Source: Mycolicibacterium hassiacum DSM 44199
GTDB taxonomy: Bacteria; Actinomycetota; Actinomycetes; Mycobacteriales; Mycobacteriaceae
Reading direction: 5' to 3'
Assembly: GCF_900603025.1 (NCBI RefSeq)
Contig: NZ_LR026975.1
Span: forward strand, 4,278,001 to 4,342,000
Length of the DNA: 64,000 nt
The position numbers and the translations under genes were made by a program. Shown piece by piece: positions 1 through 8,999 of this stretch. Numbering within the stretch: the stretch's first letter is position 1; each line of letters begins with the position of its first letter. Below the pieces are notes generated by a model. The model did no database searches and was not told the origin of the DNA. It saw nothing but the letters and a program-made list of their open reading frames with translations.

Positions 1-1094
1 TCCTGTTGACCGATGACCTGGTCGCCGAGGATTTCGACTTCTACGGCCGGCGGCTGTCGGGTACCGAGCAGATCCGCGACCGGTGGAAGCGCGGCGTGTC
101 GGTGGTGGAGAGCCTGCTTGGCTTCGCGGTCGGAAAGCTTTACGTGGAGCGGCATTTCCCACCGCACGCCAAGGAGCGGATGGACGAGCTGGTGGCCAAT
201 CTGCTGCAGGCCTACCGGGTCAGCATCAACTCGCTGGACTGGATGACCCCGGCCACCCGGGAGAAGGCGCTGGCCAAGCTGGAGCGGTTCACCCCGAAGA
301 TCGGCTATCCGGCCCGTTGGCGCGACTACACCGGGCTGGTGATCACCCGCGACGACCTGTACGGCAACTACCAGCGCGGCTACGCGTTCGAGTACGACCG
401 CGAGCTGAACAAGCTGGGAGGGCCGGTGGACCGCGACGAGTGGTTCATGACCCCGCAGACCGTCAACGCGTACTACAACCCGGGGATGAACGAGATCGTG
501 TTCCCCGCGGCGATCCTGCAGCCGCCGTTCTTCGACGCCGAGGCCGACGACGCGGCCAACTACGGCGGGATCGGCGCGGTGATCGGCCACGAGATCGGCC
601 ACGGGTTCGACGATCAGGGGTCGAAGTACGACGGCGACGGCAACCTGGTGGACTGGTGGACCGATGAGGACCGCGCCGAGTTCGCCAAGCGCACCAAGGC
701 GCTGATCGAGCAGTACGACGCCTACACCCCGCGGGCGCTCGACGAGCAGCACAAGGTCAACGGCGCGTTCACGGTCGGTGAGAACATCGGCGACCTGGGC
801 GGGTTGTCGATCGCGCTGCTGGCCTACCGGCTGTCGTTGAAGGGCGGGCAGGCGCCGGTGATCGACGGGCTGACCGGCGAGCAGCGGGTGTTCTTCGGCT
901 GGGCGCAGGTGTGGCGCACGAAATCCCGTGAGGCCGAGGCGATCCGGCGGCTGGCGATCGACCCGCACTCGCCGCCGGAGTTCCGGTGCAACGGCGTGGT
1001 GCGCAATATCGACGCGTTCTACGAGGCGTTCGGGGTGACCGAGGACGACGCGCTGTACCTGCCGCCGGAGCAGCGGGTGCACATCTGGAACTGA
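1..1094 (+). CDS. zmp1: M13 (neprilysin-like) zinc metallopeptidase, 3' part, Zmp1-like
   Basis: C-terminal part of an M13 endopeptidase; the gene enters from the left edge, so its start is not in the window. The zinc motif HEIGH is encoded at 588-602, with the catalytic Glu at 591-593. Further on, an ENIGDLGG block supplies the third zinc ligand, and the protein ends in the family-typical short tail finishing HIWN. M13 peptidases are usually about 660 residues, so roughly the last 55 percent is present. The mycobacterial member is Zmp1 (Rv0198c). The stop codon TGA at 1092-1094 abuts a terminator hairpin that recurs 62 kb away, so this gene probably belongs to the ancestral chromosome flanking the catabolic island. 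Recognition as M13 is secure; equating it with zmp1 rests on family and likely synteny. Confidence 0.93.
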   Translation, partial: LLTDDLVAEDFDFYGRRLSGTEQIRDRWKRGVSVVESLLGFAVGKLYVERHFPPHAKERMDELVANLLQAYRVSINSLDWMTPATREKALAKLERFTPKIGYPARWRDYTGLVITRDDLYGNYQRGYAFEYDRELNKLGGPVDRDEWFMTPQTVNAYYNPGMNEIVFPAAILQPPFFDAEADDAANYGGIGAVIGHEIGHGFDDQGSKYDGDGNLVDWWTDEDRAEFAKRTKALIEQYDAYTPRALDEQHKVNGAFTVGENIGDLGGLSIALLAYRLSLKGGQAPVIDGLTGEQRVFFGWAQVWRTKSREAEAIRRLAIDPHSPPEFRCNGVVRNIDAFYEAFGVTEDDALYLPPEQRVHIWN

Positions 1095-1169
1095 CTTCCT
1101 CCGGCGACAAGACGCGAAAACCCCCAATCCGCCAAGGGATTGGGGGTTTTCGCGTCTGTTCGGCGGGAC
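1095..1169. repeat. 75-bp direct repeat, left copy (island boundary)
   Basis: This segment is identical, base for base, to 63345-63419, an offset of 62,250 bp. Allowing one mismatch (A1094 versus G63344), the match extends to 1091/63341. It starts immediately after the peptidase stop codon, and the partner copy lies immediately beside the transpeptidase stop codon at the other end of the window. The pair looks like a target-site or attachment-site duplication made when the island entered the intergenic terminator. Confidence 0.9.
1111..1156. terminator. Bidirectional intrinsic terminator, left copy
   Basis: A perfect 20-bp inverted repeat (arms 1111-1130 and 1137-1156) encloses the 6-nt loop GCCAAG. 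The arms carry an A-run and a T-run (GCGAAAA and TTTTCGC), so the hairpin has tract features on both strands. It can end the M13 peptidase transcript from the left and the minus-strand catabolic operon from the right. Confidence 0.88.
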
Positions 1170-1177
1170 GTCCGCGG

Positions 1178-1612
1178 TCAGGCGAGTCCGAGCTGCCGGA
1201 CGAAGTCGCCGGCGTCGTAGAACGCGCGCACCCGCACCGCGCGCCCGGAGGCGTCGACGTTCCACACGTCACAGCCGCCGAGCTCGAACCGGTTGCCCGT
1301 CGGTTCGACACCGGGCGGGAACCCGCTGCCGGTGTAGTTGCCGCGCATGACCCACTCGTGGGCCACCCGGCCCAGCCGCTCGTCGACGAGTGGCTGTCCG
1401 ACCGGCTCGAAGACGATGTCGGGGAACGCGGCCCAGGCCGACTCGAAGAACCACTTCGCCCCCGCCCGGTCGGTGAGCGGTTCGGGCAGGCTGGGGTCGA
1501 TCCACTCGATGTCGTCGGCGATCACCGCCAGCGCGACGTCGATATCGCGTTGGTTCCACGCTGCGAAGTACCGGGCCGGATAGTTCGCCAGATGCGCTGT
1601 TGTGCTGGACAA
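1178..1612 (-). CDS. NTF2/SnoaL-like small protein
   Basis: A 144-residue protein of the NTF2-like (SnoaL) alpha+beta-barrel fold. The N-terminal half has the typical helix-rich pattern with YFAAWNQRDIDVALAVIADD, followed by a FFESAWAAFPDIVFEP segment. Members of this fold include isomerases, dehydratases and ring-hydroxylating dioxygenase beta subunits, so the catalytic role cannot be assigned. The only start in this frame is TTG at 1612, preceded by GGAG at good spacing. It is the last gene of the minus-strand meta-cleavage operon, 67 bp downstream of the aldolase gene, and it ends 8 bp from the repeat that marks the island edge. A role in the same aromatic pathway is inferred only from position. 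Confidence 0.75.
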   Translation of the reverse strand: MSSTTAHLANYPARYFAAWNQRDIDVALAVIADDIEWIDPSLPEPLTDRAGAKWFFESAWAAFPDIVFEPVGQPLVDERLGRVAHEWVMRGNYTGSGFPPGVEPTGNRFELGGCDVWNVDASGRAVRVRAFYDAGDFVRQLGLA

Positions 1613-1679
1613 TTCAACTCCAGTTGGGAATGGCGGACAGGATCACTCTGCATTCTGCGGCCGTCCGGGGCTGGCTTCA

Positions 1680-2729
1680 TCAACCGAACGAGGGATTGAG
1701 TTCCCTCTGCGGAGTGGTGCGCTGCCCGGCGAGGAGGTCCAGGGCGACGTCGTCGATCATGTCCTCCTGGCCACCGACCAGCCTGCGGCGCCCCACCTCG
1801 ACGAGGATGTCGCGCACGTCGAGCCCGTAGCGCTCGGCGGCCCACTCGGCGTGGCGCAGGAAGCTCGAGTACACCCCGGCGTAGCCGAGCGTCAGGGTCT
1901 CGCGGTCCACCCGCACCGGCCGATCCTGCAGCGGGCGTACCAGTGTCTCGGCCGCGTCCTGCAGCGCGAACAGGTCGCAGCCGTGCCGCCAGCCGTACAG
2001 CTCGGCGACGGCGACGAACGCCTCGATCGGGCAGTTGCCCGCGCCGGCGCCGTGGCCGCACAGCGAGGCGTCCACCCGGTAGACCCCCTCCTCGACGGCG
2101 ACCACCGAGTTGGCCACCGACAGCGAGAGGTTCTCGTGGGCGTGCACCCCGATCTGGGTCTCCGGCCGCAGCACCTCGCGATAGGCCCGGACCCGGTCGC
2201 GCATGTCCCGCATGGTGAGCCGGCCGCCGGAGTCGGTGACGTACACGCAGTGCGCCCCGGCGTCCTCCATGATCTTCGCCTGCCGGGCGAGCTCGGTGGG
2301 CTCGGCCATGTGCGACATCATCAGGAACCCCGAGACATCCATGCCCAGGTCACGGGCCTTGGCGATGTGCTGGGCGGCGATGTCGGCCTCGGTGGCGTGG
2401 GTGGCCACCCGCACCGAGGTCACGCCGAGGTCGTGTGCGCCCACCAGGTCGTGGACCGTACCGATGCCGGGCAGCAGCAGCGTGGTCAGCCGGGCGTTGG
2501 TGATCACCTCGGCCGCCGCGGCGATCCACACTCCGTCGCTGTGGCTGCCCGCACCGTAGGTCAGGCTCGAGCCGGCCAGCCCGTCGCCGTGGGCCACCTC
2601 GATCGCGGCGACCCCGGCCGCGTCGAGCGCGGCGGCGATGCGGCGCAGCTGGTCGACCGGCAGCCGGTGGCGGATGGCATGCATGCCGTCCCGCAGGGTG
2701 ACGTCCTGGATGTAGAGCTGCACGGTCAT
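1680..2729 (-). CDS. dmpG: 4-hydroxy-2-oxovalerate aldolase
   Basis: A 349-residue class II pyruvate aldolase (DmpG/BphI/HsaF family) that splits 4-hydroxy-2-oxo acids into pyruvate and an aldehyde in the lower meta-cleavage pathway. The N-terminal TLRDGMHA motif (residues 11-18) holds the metal and substrate residues Arg13, Asp14 and His17; the HAH pair at residues 196-198 supplies metal ligands. In this family the aldolase forms a channelling complex with the acylating aldehyde dehydrogenase, which here is encoded just upstream with a 4-bp ATGA overlap (2726-2729). Length matches the family. It belongs to the operon running from about 9981 to 1178. Confidence 0.95.
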   Translation of the reverse strand: MTVQLYIQDVTLRDGMHAIRHRLPVDQLRRIAAALDAAGVAAIEVAHGDGLAGSSLTYGAGSHSDGVWIAAAAEVITNARLTTLLLPGIGTVHDLVGAHDLGVTSVRVATHATEADIAAQHIAKARDLGMDVSGFLMMSHMAEPTELARQAKIMEDAGAHCVYVTDSGGRLTMRDMRDRVRAYREVLRPETQIGVHAHENLSLSVANSVVAVEEGVYRVDASLCGHGAGAGNCPIEAFVAVAELYGWRHGCDLFALQDAAETLVRPLQDRPVRVDRETLTLGYAGVYSSFLRHAEWAAERYGLDVRDILVEVGRRRLVGGQEDMIDDVALDLLAGQRTTPQRELNPSFG

Positions 2730-3667
2730 GCCAACGCCTCCTTCCGGCTGGTCGCGAGCACCTCACCGACCCGCAGCGCAGCCGACGTCATGATGTCGAG
2801 GTTGCCCGCATACGCCGGCAGGTAGTGCGCCGCCCCCTCCACCTCCAGGTACACCGAGACCTGCCAGCACGGCCGCGGGCCGGACGGGTCGACCAGATCG
2901 TGGGCGGCATCCGCGGGTCCGACGGCGCGGAACTGGATGTCCTGTTTGAGCCGGTATCCGGGCACGTAGCCGGCGACGGCGTCGACCATCGCCAGGATGC
3001 GGTCCCGCACCGCGTCGAGGTCGGCATCGCCGATCAGGCAGTGCACGGTGTCGCGCATGATCAGCGGCGGCTCGGCGGGGTTGAGCACGATGATCGCCTT
3101 GGCCCGGTGCGCGTTGCCGACGACTTCCAGTGCACGGGAGGTGGTTTCGGTGAACTCGTCGATGTTGGCCCGGGTGCCGGGGCCGGCCGACTTCGAGGCG
3201 ATCGACGCGACGATCTCGGCGTAGCACACCGGGGTCACCGCGCTCACCGCCGCGACGATCGGGATGGTCGCCTGACCACCGCAGGTGACCATGTTGACGT
3301 TGTCGCGGTGGCGGTGCTCGTCGAGGTTGACCGTCGGCACCACGAACGGCCCCAGCGCGGCCGGGGTGAGGTCGACCAGCACCTTGCCATGCGGTGCTAG
3401 CAAGCCGGCGTTGACCCGGTGTGCGGATGCCGAGGTGGCGTCGAAAACCACGGCGATGTCGTTGAATTCCGGCATGGCGAGCAGGCCCGGCACGCCGTCG
3501 GCGGTGGTTGCCACGCCCAGCCGCCGGGCCCGCTTGAGCCCGTCGGAGTCCGGGTCGATGCCCACCATCGCCCCCATCTCCAGCACCTCGGACAGCCGCA
3601 GCACCTTGATCATCAGATCGGTGCCGATGTTCCCCGATCCCACGATGGCGACCTTCGCCCGGCTCAT
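2726..3667 (-). CDS. Acetaldehyde dehydrogenase (acylating)
   Basis: A 313-residue CoA-acylating aldehyde dehydrogenase (DmpF/HsaG family), partner of the DmpG-type aldolase. It turns the aldehyde released by the aldolase into acyl-CoA using NAD and CoA. The N-terminal Rossmann motif GSGNIG lies at residues 10-15 and the catalytic Cys129 sits in MVTCGGQA. The frame stays open far upstream, but the ATG at 3667 begins the conserved [10 protein letters not shown] and overlaps the stop of the hydratase gene by 4 bp (ATGA), the coupling pattern of this operon. It is short enough to be a stand-alone DmpF-type enzyme and unlike AdhE. Confidence 0.95.
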   Translation of the reverse strand: MSRAKVAIVGSGNIGTDLMIKVLRLSEVLEMGAMVGIDPDSDGLKRARRLGVATTADGVPGLLAMPEFNDIAVVFDATSASAHRVNAGLLAPHGKVLVDLTPAALGPFVVPTVNLDEHRHRDNVNMVTCGGQATIPIVAAVSAVTPVCYAEIVASIASKSAGPGTRANIDEFTETTSRALEVVGNAHRAKAIIVLNPAEPPLIMRDTVHCLIGDADLDAVRDRILAMVDAVAGYVPGYRLKQDIQFRAVGPADAAHDLVDPSGPRPCWQVSVYLEVEGAAHYLPAYAGNLDIMTSAALRVGEVLATSRKEALA

Positions 3668-4461
3668 CGCTGCTCCCCTTCGAAACTGACCTGCACCGAA
3701 CCGATCCCGTCGATCTCGGCGAGGTATGTGCTGCCGAACCGGGCCGGGACCATCGGGCCGAGCGCCCCGGACAGCACGATGTGGCCGGCCCGCAGTGGCG
3801 TGCCGTTGGCCTGCGCGGTGCGGGCCAGCCACCACAGCGCGTTGAGCGGGCTGCCCAGGCAGTCCGCGCCGGTCCCGCTCGATACCGCCGCACCGTCCTC
3901 GCTGAGCGTCATCGAGACCGCGGTCAGATCCAGTTGGTCTGCCGCAACCGCGGTCTCGCCGAGCACGAAGCGTGCCGAGGAGCCGTTGTCGGCGATGGTG
4001 TCGACGATGCTGATGGACCAGTCGCGGACCCGGGAATCGACGATCTCCAGTGCCGCGACGGCCTTTCCCGCCGCGGCCCGGATGCGCGCCTCGGAGAGCT
4101 CCCCGTCGAGGTCCTCGGCCAGGATGAAGGCGACCTCGGCCTCGACCTTGGGCTGCAGCAGACCCGCGCGGGTGACCGTGCCCCCGCACGGAATCCGCAT
4201 GTCGGCGAACAGCACCCCGGAGTCGGGCTGATCGACCCCGAGCTGGCGCTGCACGGCCGGCGCGGTGAGGCCGATCTTGTGGCCGACGATGTGTCTGCCC
4301 CGAGCCAGCGCGGCTTCGGTGAGCAGCGCCTGTACCGCATACGCCGCACCGATGTCGCTGTCGCCCAGGATGTCCCGGACCGGTTCGCATTGTCGCGCGG
4401 TGTCGGCGGCGGCCAGCAACCGGTCGGCCGCCTGGCGGAGTTCCGTCGTCGTGACGGTCAT
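3664..4461 (-). CDS. 2-keto-4-pentenoate hydratase (MhpD/HsaE type)
   Basis: A 265-residue hydratase of the fumarylacetoacetase-like superfamily that adds water to 2-hydroxypenta-2,4-dienoate to give 4-hydroxy-2-oxovalerate, the substrate of the following aldolase. The motif GHKIGLT is at residues 60-66, and the metal-binding KVEAEVAF segment (Glu107, Glu109) follows. The start ATG at 4461 is preceded by a strong AGGAGGA ribosome site at about 4475, so the longer open frame upstream is not used. It overlaps the next gene by 4 bp. Hydratase, aldolase and acylating dehydrogenase together form the classic three-gene lower meta pathway. Confidence 0.94.
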   Translation of the reverse strand: MTVTTTELRQAADRLLAAADTARQCEPVRDILGDSDIGAAYAVQALLTEAALARGRHIVGHKIGLTAPAVQRQLGVDQPDSGVLFADMRIPCGGTVTRAGLLQPKVEAEVAFILAEDLDGELSEARIRAAAGKAVAALEIVDSRVRDWSISIVDTIADNGSSARFVLGETAVAADQLDLTAVSMTLSEDGAAVSSGTGADCLGSPLNALWWLARTAQANGTPLRAGHIVLSGALGPMVPARFGSTYLAEIDGIGSVQVSFEGEQR

Positions 4462-4492
4462 GATTCGTGCAGTTCCTCCTGTGCTCGGCCGG

Positions 4493-5257
4493 TCAGCCCA
4501 TGCTGGCGGCGCCGTTGACGTAGATCGTCTGCCCGGTGACGAACCGGCTGTCGTCGCCGGCCAGGAACGCGACGGCGGCGGCGACCTCCTCGGGGGTGCC
4601 GGGCCGGCCCATGGGCACGATCTCGGTTGCGCGGGTGACAACCTCGCGCAGCCGCGCCGGGGCCTGCCCGGACTCCAGCAGGGCGGCCAGCTCGGGGGTA
4701 CGGACGTAGCAGGGCGCCACGGTGTTCGCGGTGATGCCGGATCCGGCGTACTCGACCGCCAGGCCGGTGACCATCGCGTGCACACCGCCCTTGGCGGCGT
4801 TGTACATGGCGTGGTCCATCAGGCCGGTCCGCACCGAGTCGGCCCCGATGTTGATGATCCGGCCGTGTCGGCGGCCGATCATGTGCGGCAGGACCGCGCG
4901 CACGCAGTGGATCGTGGTCCACAGGTTGTTGTCGATCGTGGCGCGCAACGTCTCCTCGGTGTGTTCGAGGGTCGGCAGGATCACGCCGCCGCCGGCGTTG
5001 TTGACCAGCACGTCGATATGTCCGAGCACGGCGAGCGCGGCGTCGATCATCTGCTGCGCGGCCGGTGCGTGCTGAAGTTCGCCGACGAATCCCCCCGCGA
5101 CGTCCACCGCGTCACGCACCTTCTGCAGATCCGCTTCCGAGCGGGTCGCCGCGAACACCTGCGCGCCGTCGGCTCGCAGGCGGCGTGCGATGCCCAGCCC
5201 GATCCCGGACGACGCCCCGGTGACGACGGCCGTCCGGCCGGCCAGGGCGGCGCTCAT
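4493..5257 (-). CDS. SDR oxidoreductase, probable cis-dihydrodiol dehydrogenase
   Basis: A 254-residue classical short-chain dehydrogenase. The cofactor motif TGASSGIG is at residues 13-20, NNAG at 86-89, and the catalytic residues are Ser141, Tyr152 and Lys156 (YNAAK). The tail has the usual TGQTIYVNG. It lies between the ring-hydroxylating dioxygenase subunit genes and the lower-pathway genes, with a 4-bp overlap with the beta-subunit gene, so oxidation of a cis-dihydrodiol to a catechol is the natural role. Fold and activity class are clear; the substrate is inferred from position only. Confidence 0.88.
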   Translation of the reverse strand: MSAALAGRTAVVTGASSGIGLGIARRLRADGAQVFAATRSEADLQKVRDAVDVAGGFVGELQHAPAAQQMIDAALAVLGHIDVLVNNAGGGVILPTLEHTEETLRATIDNNLWTTIHCVRAVLPHMIGRRHGRIINIGADSVRTGLMDHAMYNAAKGGVHAMVTGLAVEYAGSGITANTVAPCYVRTPELAALLESGQAPARLREVVTRATEIVPMGRPGTPEEVAAAVAFLAGDDSRFVTGQTIYVNGAASMG

Positions 5258-5766
5258 ATGACGATCGCCACGTCGGAGACGTCGCGCAGGTCGCTCATGT
5301 CGAGCTCGACCCGGCGGAAACAGATCCGCAGACCCGCCTCGGTCCGGCGCAGCCGGTAGCGGTATTTACCGACGTAGCAGTAGCTGCGCCCGCCCCGGAA
5401 CCGCCACACCGTAAAGTGCGCCCGCACCCCGATCTCGCCGTTGTCGTCGGGCCCTTCGACCCGGACGTTGAAGATCTGGTGGTTGGTCCGCGAGTGCGGG
5501 TACTCGCGGTGGGCGCGGCGGCTGTTCAGGCGCACCACCCGGGACCGCAACCGGTTGATGTCGTCGTCGATCAGCAGCAGGTCGGTCGACGGGTCGCCGT
5601 CGAGGGCGTCGTTGCACGGCACCTCGTACTTGGCGTCCTCGGTGAACAGCTGCACCCAGTCGTCGAGTGCCCAGGCATCCAGGAGTTCGGCCTCCCGGTA
5701 GAGGAAGTCCTCGATCTCGGCGCGGGTGGCCTGCTGCCGGCTGTCAACGCGCTCAATGGTGGTCAT
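5254..5766 (-). CDS. Aromatic-ring-hydroxylating dioxygenase, beta subunit
   Basis: A 170-residue small subunit of a Rieske-type ring-hydroxylating dioxygenase, with an NTF2-like fold and structural role. The N-terminal part (EIEDFLYREAELLDAWALDD) and the C-terminal barrel segments (YCYVGKYRYRLRRT, FRRVELD) match the family. The start ATG at 5766 gives MTTIERVD and overlaps the stop of the alpha-subunit gene by 4 bp (ATGA), which argues against the longer frame starting at 5889. Translation coupling would keep alpha and beta stoichiometric. Confidence 0.92.
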   Translation of the reverse strand: MTTIERVDSRQQATRAEIEDFLYREAELLDAWALDDWVQLFTEDAKYEVPCNDALDGDPSTDLLLIDDDINRLRSRVVRLNSRRAHREYPHSRTNHQIFNVRVEGPDDNGEIGVRAHFTVWRFRGGRSYCYVGKYRYRLRRTEAGLRICFRRVELDMSDLRDVSDVAIVI

Positions 5767-7070
5767 CGCACATTCTCCAGGTCCGCTGCGGTTCCCATCT
5801 GTTGCTGCCAGCGCCGCCAGAACTCGCGCATCTGCTCCTCGTCGTTGGCCATCGGTCCGCGGCCCATGCCGCGGGAGATGTCGTTCCACTCCACGCCGCC
5901 ACCGGCGAATCCCTGCTGGCAGGACTCGAGCGCCTCGATGTCGTCCGGCGTGGCGAATCCGCCCGGCCCGAGGAAGGTCAGGAAGCTGTCGGTCCGCCGG
6001 TCGCGCAGGCCGCGCAGTTCGTTGCGCGGTGCGAGCTGCCAGGCCGTGACGTCGACGCGGTCCGGTCCGGCCGGGTAGAGCGTGCGCACGGTGACGGCCA
6101 TGATGTCGTTGACGATCAGGTTCGGGTAGATCAACAGGTTCCGGTTCGTCTCGGCGATCAGCCGCGCCCGTTCGTCGCCGTAGCGGTGCACCAGGTCGGC
6201 CCGGATGCGGGCGATCTCCTCACGGGCGTCCTCGCCGAACAGCGGCTCCCACTTGGCCACCGGCCGCCCCCACGGGGCGGTGTACTGGATGACCGCGTGA
6301 CCGTTGCCGAGGGTGATGGCCCGGCCGTCGACCCCGCCCTGCAGGTCGGTGCCGAGCGAGACGAGGTACTTGAAGTAGGTGTCGTGCGTCGACTGCGCGT
6401 GGTAGCCGTCGACGCTGTTCTCCACGAGCAGTTTCCAGTTGGCGGCGAAGCTGTACTCGTTGGTGCCCCTGGTGATTTCGGCCTCTCCCCCGCAGCCGTC
6501 GATGACCAGGTCGAGGTAGTCCTTGGCGCCGGCCAGGTAGGTCGGCAGGTCGACGATGTCGGGATCGAAGCTGGCGAAGACGAAACCGCGGTAGGACTCG
6601 ACACGGGGCACCTTGGCCAGGCCGAGCTCGTCGAAGTTCAGCCCGCTGGCGTAGGCCTCGCGGTCCGGCACGCCGCGCAACCGGCCATCGGTGTCGAACG
6701 ACCAGGCGTGGTAGAAGCAGGAAAACACCTTGGCGTTGCCGGAGTCCTGGCGGCACACCAGGGCACCGCGGTGCGTGCACGAGTTGTGGAAGACGTTGAT
6801 CTGCCCGGTCGTGACGCTACGCACCATGAAGACCGGCCGCCCGGCCAACGGACGCCGCACGAAGTCCCCCGGGTTGGGGATCTCGGATTCGTGCCCGAGA
6901 TACAGCCACGAGCGGCCGAACACCCGCTCGATCTCGGCGCGGTAGACCGCCTCGGAGGTCATGGCGGCACGGTGCACCCGGAAGGTGTGGTTGGCGCGGT
7001 CCTCGACCACCATCGGCGAGGTCGCGACGCCGGCCCGGGCGGTCGTCGGGTTAGTCACATCGATGGTCAT
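5763..7070 (-). CDS. Aromatic-ring-hydroxylating dioxygenase, Rieske alpha subunit
   Basis: A 435-residue catalytic large subunit. The Rieske [2Fe-2S] ligands are Cys98, His100, Cys118 and His121 (SCTHRG and CFYHAW). The mononuclear iron site is complete, with Asp221, His224 and His229 in NSVDGYHAQSTH. The enzyme adds both atoms of O2 to an aromatic ring. Two-component alpha/beta oxygenases of this type need a ferredoxin and a reductase; no separate ferredoxin is encoded in this operon, so electrons must come from a distant gene, possibly the FNR-type reductase at 56247. The substrate is not evident; benzoate-, cumate- or biphenyl-type dioxygenases share this layout. Confidence 0.94.
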   Translation of the reverse strand: MTIDVTNPTTARAGVATSPMVVEDRANHTFRVHRAAMTSEAVYRAEIERVFGRSWLYLGHESEIPNPGDFVRRPLAGRPVFMVRSVTTGQINVFHNSCTHRGALVCRQDSGNAKVFSCFYHAWSFDTDGRLRGVPDREAYASGLNFDELGLAKVPRVESYRGFVFASFDPDIVDLPTYLAGAKDYLDLVIDGCGGEAEITRGTNEYSFAANWKLLVENSVDGYHAQSTHDTYFKYLVSLGTDLQGGVDGRAITLGNGHAVIQYTAPWGRPVAKWEPLFGEDAREEIARIRADLVHRYGDERARLIAETNRNLLIYPNLIVNDIMAVTVRTLYPAGPDRVDVTAWQLAPRNELRGLRDRRTDSFLTFLGPGGFATPDDIEALESCQQGFAGGGVEWNDISRGMGRGPMANDEEQMREFWRRWQQQMGTAADLENVR

Positions 7071-7086
7071 GGGTCACCACTTTCGG

Positions 7087-7926
7087 TCAGTTCCCGGAAA
7101 GGAAATCCGACACCAGCGCCGAGAACTCCGCGCCGCGTTCGATCTGGGTCCAGTGCCCGCACCGACTGAACACGTGCAGGTCGGCGTTGGGCAGCAGGTC
7201 CAGCATGGTGATCGACACGCTCAGCGGCACCACCTTGTCCTCGCGGCCGTGCACCAGCAGGGTCGGTGTCGCGATGGCGCGCACCTCGTCCTCGGTGATG
7301 CCCAGTTGCGACCCGGCGTGTTTGGGGTCGAAGAACATCGCCCGGTAGGTCTCGTGGGCCCCGTCGGCGATGCTCGCGGCATACCGGGTCTCCACCAGTT
7401 CGTCGGTGATCAGCTCGGGGTCCACCGCGAAGTAGTTGCGCAGCAGATCCCGCATCGCCTCCCGCGAGGGCTGGTAGGCGCGCAGCGCCTTGAGCCCGTC
7501 GGTCGGCACCATGCCCACCCCCGGGGCACCCATCAGCACCATTCGCGAGATGCGGTCCGGATGATCGGTGGCCATCTGCAGGGCGATCCGACCGCCCAGC
7601 GAGTTGCCCACCACCGCAACCCGATCGATTTCGTGGGCGTCCAGGAAGGCCCACACGTGGTCGGTCCAGGTGCGCAGCGAGTAGATGATGTCGGCGGGCC
7701 GCTCGGTGGCGCCGAACCCGACGATGTCCGGTGCCAGGACGCGGAACCGCTGCGCCAGCGTGGGAATGTTGTTCTGCCAGTTGGCCAGTGCGGACACCCC
7801 GGGCCCCGATCCGTGCAGCATCAGCACCGGCGCACCGGTGCCGGCCTCCAGATAGGCGGTGGCGATGCCACCGGCCGTGATGGTTCTTCTCGCCGGACTC
7901 TGGGCCGGCGCGGTCTGGGTCGTCAT
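7087..7926 (-). CDS. Alpha/beta hydrolase, meta-cleavage product (C-C bond) hydrolase
   Basis: A 279-residue alpha/beta hydrolase resembling BphD/HsaD/CmtE. The oxyanion-hole motif HGSGPG is at residues 38-43, the nucleophile elbow GNSLGG carries Ser109, the acid is in HGREDKVVP, and the catalytic His is in RCGHWTQIE. HGSGPG and GNSLGG are characteristic of hydrolases that split the vinylogous diketone left after extradiol ring cleavage, giving a short acid and 2-hydroxypentadienoate. The start ATG at 7926 overlaps the extradiol dioxygenase stop by 4 bp. The gene sits directly downstream of the ring-cleavage gene, as expected. Confidence 0.93.
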   Translation of the reverse strand: MTTQTAPAQSPARRTITAGGIATAYLEAGTGAPVLMLHGSGPGVSALANWQNNIPTLAQRFRVLAPDIVGFGATERPADIIYSLRTWTDHVWAFLDAHEIDRVAVVGNSLGGRIALQMATDHPDRISRMVLMGAPGVGMVPTDGLKALRAYQPSREAMRDLLRNYFAVDPELITDELVETRYAASIADGAHETYRAMFFDPKHAGSQLGITEDEVRAIATPTLLVHGREDKVVPLSVSITMLDLLPNADLHVFSRCGHWTQIERGAEFSALVSDFLSGN

Positions 7927-8999
7927 TGCGGGATTTCCTCCTTGAACACGGCAAAGCACTTGTTGGAGTTGAAAACATCGGTGAGGATCAGGTCCGACCA
8001 CTCCAGCCGAAGGCCGGCTTCGGCGACCGCCCCGGTCAGGCAGAACCAGTTGAGCATCTCGTGCTGGCCGGAATCGACGATGTCGGCGGTGGTCGTCTGG
8101 TTCCAGCGCTCCCAGTCACCGGCCTTGAACAGCTCGTACAGGCGCAGGTCGGCCTCGGTGTCCGGGACGATGTGCCAGGTCTTGTCGGTCAGGAAGGCAT
8201 GCGACCAGCTCGACGAGGCGATCAGCGCGACACGCAGATCGGTATCCGAGAAGGCCTGTGCCACCGCCTTTCCGAGTTCGAAGCAGCGCTTCGGCGACGG
8301 TCCCACCGGGTCCGGCTGCTCCTGGGCGATCTCGGCGAACCGGGCCAGCCCGCCGCGGCGGGCGATCGCGTGCTGGCCGTAGCAGTTCACCGTGATCGGG
8401 ATCAGCGGGTACGGGAAGTTCCGGCCCGCATGCGGATAGTCCAGAAACAGCTGGGTGTTGGTGATCGCGTGCGGGAACGGCGCATTCAACCGGTGCTGGT
8501 AGGAGTAGGCGATGTCGAAGCCGAGGTCGATCAGCCGGTCGGCAAGTCGGCGGGCCTGCTCGGGGACGCCGTGCAGGGTGATCCTGGTGTCGTCGGCCAG
8601 GCCCCAGGCGTTGGGGCTGCCCCGGTCGCGCATCACCTCGAAGGGGTCGACCTCGACGTCGCCGTAGGCCAGCACGCAGAACGGCGGGATGACCTCCTCG
8701 CGGAAGTTCTCGTACTGATCGTCACCCCAGACCACCACCACGTCCGGCCCGAATTCGTCCAGCGCCTCCCGGCACCGGGCGAGGGCTTCCACCAACTGCT
8801 TTCGGTGATGTGCCGCGGCTGCGACCCCGGCGTCGTCACCCCATTCCGCGCGCATGGACTCCGGCCAGTTGGCCGGGTCCTTGGCCGCGGCCGGGATGTC
8901 GGGATCCTGCAGTGTCCACCGCAGCAGGCTGGCCATGTGCTCGTCAGTGCCGGCGAGCAAGGGGTAGTGCGTGATGCCCAGCCCCAGGAAGTGTGCCAT
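7923..8999 (-). CDS. Class III (LigB-like) extradiol ring-cleavage dioxygenase
   Basis: A 358-residue protein of the LigB/DODA-type extradiol dioxygenase superfamily, which opens catechols next to the hydroxyl pair using non-haem Fe(II). His11 in GITHYPLL fits the first iron ligand, and the catalytic His lies in SSSWSHAFL. Where LigB and MhpB have Asp-His (second iron ligand), this protein has Asp93-Asp94 in WGDDQYENF, so it belongs to a divergent subgroup or uses a different ligand. The start ATG at 8999 gives MAHFLGLG and overlaps the end of the amidohydrolase gene by 56 bp. Its position between amidohydrolase and C-C hydrolase supports a ring-opening role. Confidence 0.85.
   Translation of the reverse strand: MAHFLGLGITHYPLLAGTDEHMASLLRWTLQDPDIPAAAKDPANWPESMRAEWGDDAGVAAAAHHRKQLVEALARCREALDEFGPDVVVVWGDDQYENFREEVIPPFCVLAYGDVEVDPFEVMRDRGSPNAWGLADDTRITLHGVPEQARRLADRLIDLGFDIAYSYQHRLNAPFPHAITNTQLFLDYPHAGRNFPYPLIPITVNCYGQHAIARRGGLARFAEIAQEQPDPVGPSPKRCFELGKAVAQAFSDTDLRVALIASSSWSHAFLTDKTWHIVPDTEADLRLYELFKAGDWERWNQTTTADIVDSGQHEMLNWFCLTGAVAEAGLRLEWSDLILTDVFNSNKCFAVFKEEIPQ

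Noticed and set aside
1095-1169. Repeat as a simple dispersed terminator copied many times
   Set aside because: Not excluded, but the exact abutment of the two copies to two convergent stop codons fits a duplicated integration site better; kept as an alternative under the finding.
2726-4390. 554-codon frame for the acylating aldehyde dehydrogenase
   Set aside because: Residues before the [10 protein letters not shown] start at 3667 are low-complexity shadow translation of the hydratase gene; the ATGA overlap marks the true start.
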